This document shows, piece by piece, positions 62,552-64,000 of a stretch of 64,000 nucleotides of DNA. The stretch's first letter is position 1. Each line of letters opens with the position of its first letter. The stretch is from Fluviicola sp. XM-24bin1 (GTDB lineage: Bacteria; Bacteroidota; Bacteroidia; Flavobacteriales_D; Crocinitomicaceae), in the NCBI GenBank assembly GCA_003149635.1, contig QCWI01000006.1, positions 124,001-188,000 of the forward strand. Direction: 5' to 3'. The notes beneath the pieces are model-generated. The model saw nothing but the letters and a program-made list of their open reading frames with translations. It had not been told where the DNA came from and made no database searches. The translations under genes and the position numbers were made by a program.

Positions 62552-62902
62552 ATGCAGGAAGATAAAATAGTAAAGACATCGAAAGTGTCTGTGGAGGTTG
62601 GATTGAATGAAAACAATCTTCCGATTAAAATGCGCTGGACGGCACCAGACGGGTCGGTTGAAAATGCGCCAGCGAAGGCCATGTTGCTTTCCTTGTGGGA
62701 TCCAACGGAGAACAATACGATGAAGATTGATCTTTGGACGAAGGATATGTCCGTAGAGGAAATGAAGCAGTTTTTCCATCAAACGCTTTTGACGCTTTCC
62801 GATACCTTCGAAAGAGCAACGGGAGAGCACAATATCAGCGAAGATTTGCGTGATTACTGCTACCACTTCGCCGATAAAATGAACATTTTACCTGAAGAAT
62901 AA
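62552..62902 (+). CDS. gldC: Gliding motility protein GldC
   Basis: The 116-residue cytoplasmic protein begins MQEDKIVKTSKVSVEVGLNE and has IKMRWTAPDG and LRDYCYHFADKMNIL, typical of GldC. GldC enhances GldB function or colony spreading in F. johnsoniae but is not strictly essential. It has no signal peptide. Its stop overlaps the start of the next gene by 1 nt (TAATG), so those two are coupled. Confidence 0.92.
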   Translation: MQEDKIVKTSKVSVEVGLNENNLPIKMRWTAPDGSVENAPAKAMLLSLWDPTENNTMKIDLWTKDMSVEEMKQFFHQTLLTLSDTFERATGEHNISEDLRDYCYHFADKMNILPEE

Positions 62903-63690
62903 TGGTTGAGGGTAACCTACGTAAGATGAAAACCTCTTTGGAGGATCAAGTTGAATACACATTGATACTCTCTGAAGAAGTGCGCATGAATGATTTTGTG
63001 GGGAAACCGCTGAAAATTGAATTCACTGGTACAATCAATTGTCAAAACTGCGGGAAAGTAACCAAGAAGACTTTCAGTGATGGCTTTTGCTACAATTGTT
63101 TCATTACAGCACCGCAAGCAGCGGAGTGTATCATTCGTCCGGAATTGTGCCGCGCACATTTGGGAGAAGGACGTGATCCTGAATGGGAGGAAAAGCATCA
63201 CAATCAACCGCATGTCGTATATCTAGCCGCATCTAGTGCCATAAAAGTAGGAATTACGAGAATGGAACAAGTTCCGACGCGCTGGATGGATCAAGGAGCT
63301 TCATCAGCTGTGATTTTGTGCGAGACGCCGAACCGTTATGAAGCGGGTAGGATAGAGGTTGCCATGAAATCCATTTACACGGATAAAACGTCTTGGCAGA
63401 AGATGTTGAAAAACGAAATCGATGATGAAATCGACCTGTTAGATGAAAAATGGTCGTTGGAAGATCAGCTACCGGGGGATATTTTGGATTACTTCTCTGA
63501 GGATGAAACGCTCTATGAATTGAACTATCCGGTTTTGGAGTATCCAACAAAAGTGAAGAGTACTTCATTGGATAAAATGCCTGTCATTGAAGGTGTTTTA
63601 CAAGGGATTAAAGGGCAGTATTTTCTCTTCGAAGGTGGACAAGTTTTCAATGTTCGTAAACACACAGGATATTATGTACAAATTTCTTAG
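62902..63690 (+). CDS. DUF2797 protein
   Basis: The 262-residue protein has two CxxC pairs (INCQNCGK and FCYNC), likely a zinc ribbon, then a GIY-YIG-like nuclease fold region (VVYLAASSAIKVGIT, ASSAVILCETPNRYEAGRIE). The DUF2797 family is not functionally characterised; the GIY-YIG resemblance suggests a nucleic-acid activity, but this is only inference. It is translationally coupled to gldC and is followed by a kelch-repeat secreted protein whose start overlaps its stop by 17 nt. Confidence 0.88.
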   Translation: MVEGNLRKMKTSLEDQVEYTLILSEEVRMNDFVGKPLKIEFTGTINCQNCGKVTKKTFSDGFCYNCFITAPQAAECIIRPELCRAHLGEGRDPEWEEKHHNQPHVVYLAASSAIKVGITRMEQVPTRWMDQGASSAVILCETPNRYEAGRIEVAMKSIYTDKTSWQKMLKNEIDDEIDLLDEKWSLEDQLPGDILDYFSEDETLYELNYPVLEYPTKVKSTSLDKMPVIEGVLQGIKGQYFLFEGGQVFNVRKHTGYYVQIS

Positions 63691-64000
63691 CCTACTACTT
63701 TTACTTGTTTCTTTTCAATCGAATGCGCAGAACTGGAATTGGACGGAATTAAGTCCGATGCCTTTTAGAACTGCTAACAATGCGGTATGTGAAGCGGTTG
63801 TCAATGGAAACGAATACGTGTACTCCTTCGGCGGGATTGACACGTCTAAAATCTATTCAGGAATTCACAATCGCAGTTTCAAATACGATGTCGCAGCGGA
63901 TACTTGGACGGAAATTGCTCCTCTACCGGATACGATGACTAAAATCGCGGCGGCTGCTTCATTTGTGAATGGAAAGATTTACATCATTGGGGGCTATTCC
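63674..64000 (+). CDS. Kelch-repeat secreted protein, N-terminal part, cut by window edge
   Basis: The ATG at 63674 overlaps the previous stop by 17 nt. The first 109 codons encode a signal peptide (MYKFLSLLLLLVSF to SNAQ), then kelch blades: YVYSFGGIDTSKIYSG, KYDVAADTWTEIAPLPDT and KIYIIGGYS. Kelch propellers in Bacteroidota often form part of large secreted proteins, so this is probably the start of another T9SS cargo, but the end is outside the window. Confidence 0.88.
   Translation, partial: MYKFLSLLLLLVSFQSNAQNWNWTELSPMPFRTANNAVCEAVVNGNEYVYSFGGIDTSKIYSGIHNRSFKYDVAADTWTEIAPLPDTMTKIAAAASFVNGKIYIIGGYS

Overview
The window looks like a chromosomal segment of a gliding-type Flavobacteriales bacterium (Bacteroidota). 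The family is uncertain; a Crocinitomicaceae- or Cryomorphaceae-like relative is a guess. The case rests on a complete core of the type IX secretion system (T9SS) and gliding motor (porP/sprF, gldK, gldL, gldM, gldN), on gldB-gldC next to nadE, on several secreted proteins with T9SS C-terminal sorting tails, and on repeated Bacteroidota-type promoters (TAnnTTTG, the -7 element). I saw no rRNA, tRNA, CRISPR array, insertion sequence or prophage. Almost all of it is dense housekeeping and envelope DNA.

Layout. 0-2.6 kb is the edge of a surface-polysaccharide locus (end of a UDP-GlcNAc 2-epimerase, a DegT-type aminotransferase, an ArsR-type regulator, an initiating sugar transferase). 2.6-7.1 kb holds a minus-strand methyltransferase-ZIP-PAP2 operon, a SiaB/SiaC-type signalling pair, coaE and a membrane protein. 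7.1-17.4 kb holds an S46 dipeptidyl-peptidase with a DPP11-type specificity residue, a secreted VWA protein, lpdA and two tandem secreted M43-type metalloproteases. 17.4-28.3 kb is metabolic: lipA, osmC-like, rlmB, upp operon, an ABC exporter with a substrate-binding-fold protein and hemH, ahcY and a kinase-fold protein. At 28.4-28.7 kb lies a chimeric gene relic. 28.7-40 kb holds a DnaJ-like membrane protein, a K+ channel, groEL/groES, and the operon miaB, sigma-54-type activator, lptE, TPR-like gene and secG, divergent from topA.

40-53.4 kb is the centrepiece: a pseudo-arginase, porP/sprF, gldK-gldL-gldM-gldN, a second gldN, a large FG-GAP/SprB-repeat secreted protein, and a second gldM whose first 42 residues are identical to those of the first. 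53.4-64 kb holds an ABC-F ATPase, two small lipoproteins (one a degenerate Rieske-like protein), a ferredoxin, a minus-strand barrel-nadE-M48 protease-outer membrane protein operon, then gldB, gldC, a DUF2797 protein and the start of a kelch-repeat secreted protein.

How it fits together: GldL/GldM form the proton-driven inner-membrane motor, GldK/GldN the periplasmic ring, and PorP/SprF-type proteins the outer-membrane partners of cargo. The metalloproteases, the FG-GAP protein and probably others here are cargo. The S46 peptidase would process peptides in the periplasm. The duplicated gldM/gldN set around a cargo gene is the best candidate for a variant secretion module. The longest stretch without an intact gene is 28293-28732 (about 440 nt), which holds the relic; all other intergenic gaps are below 300 nt.
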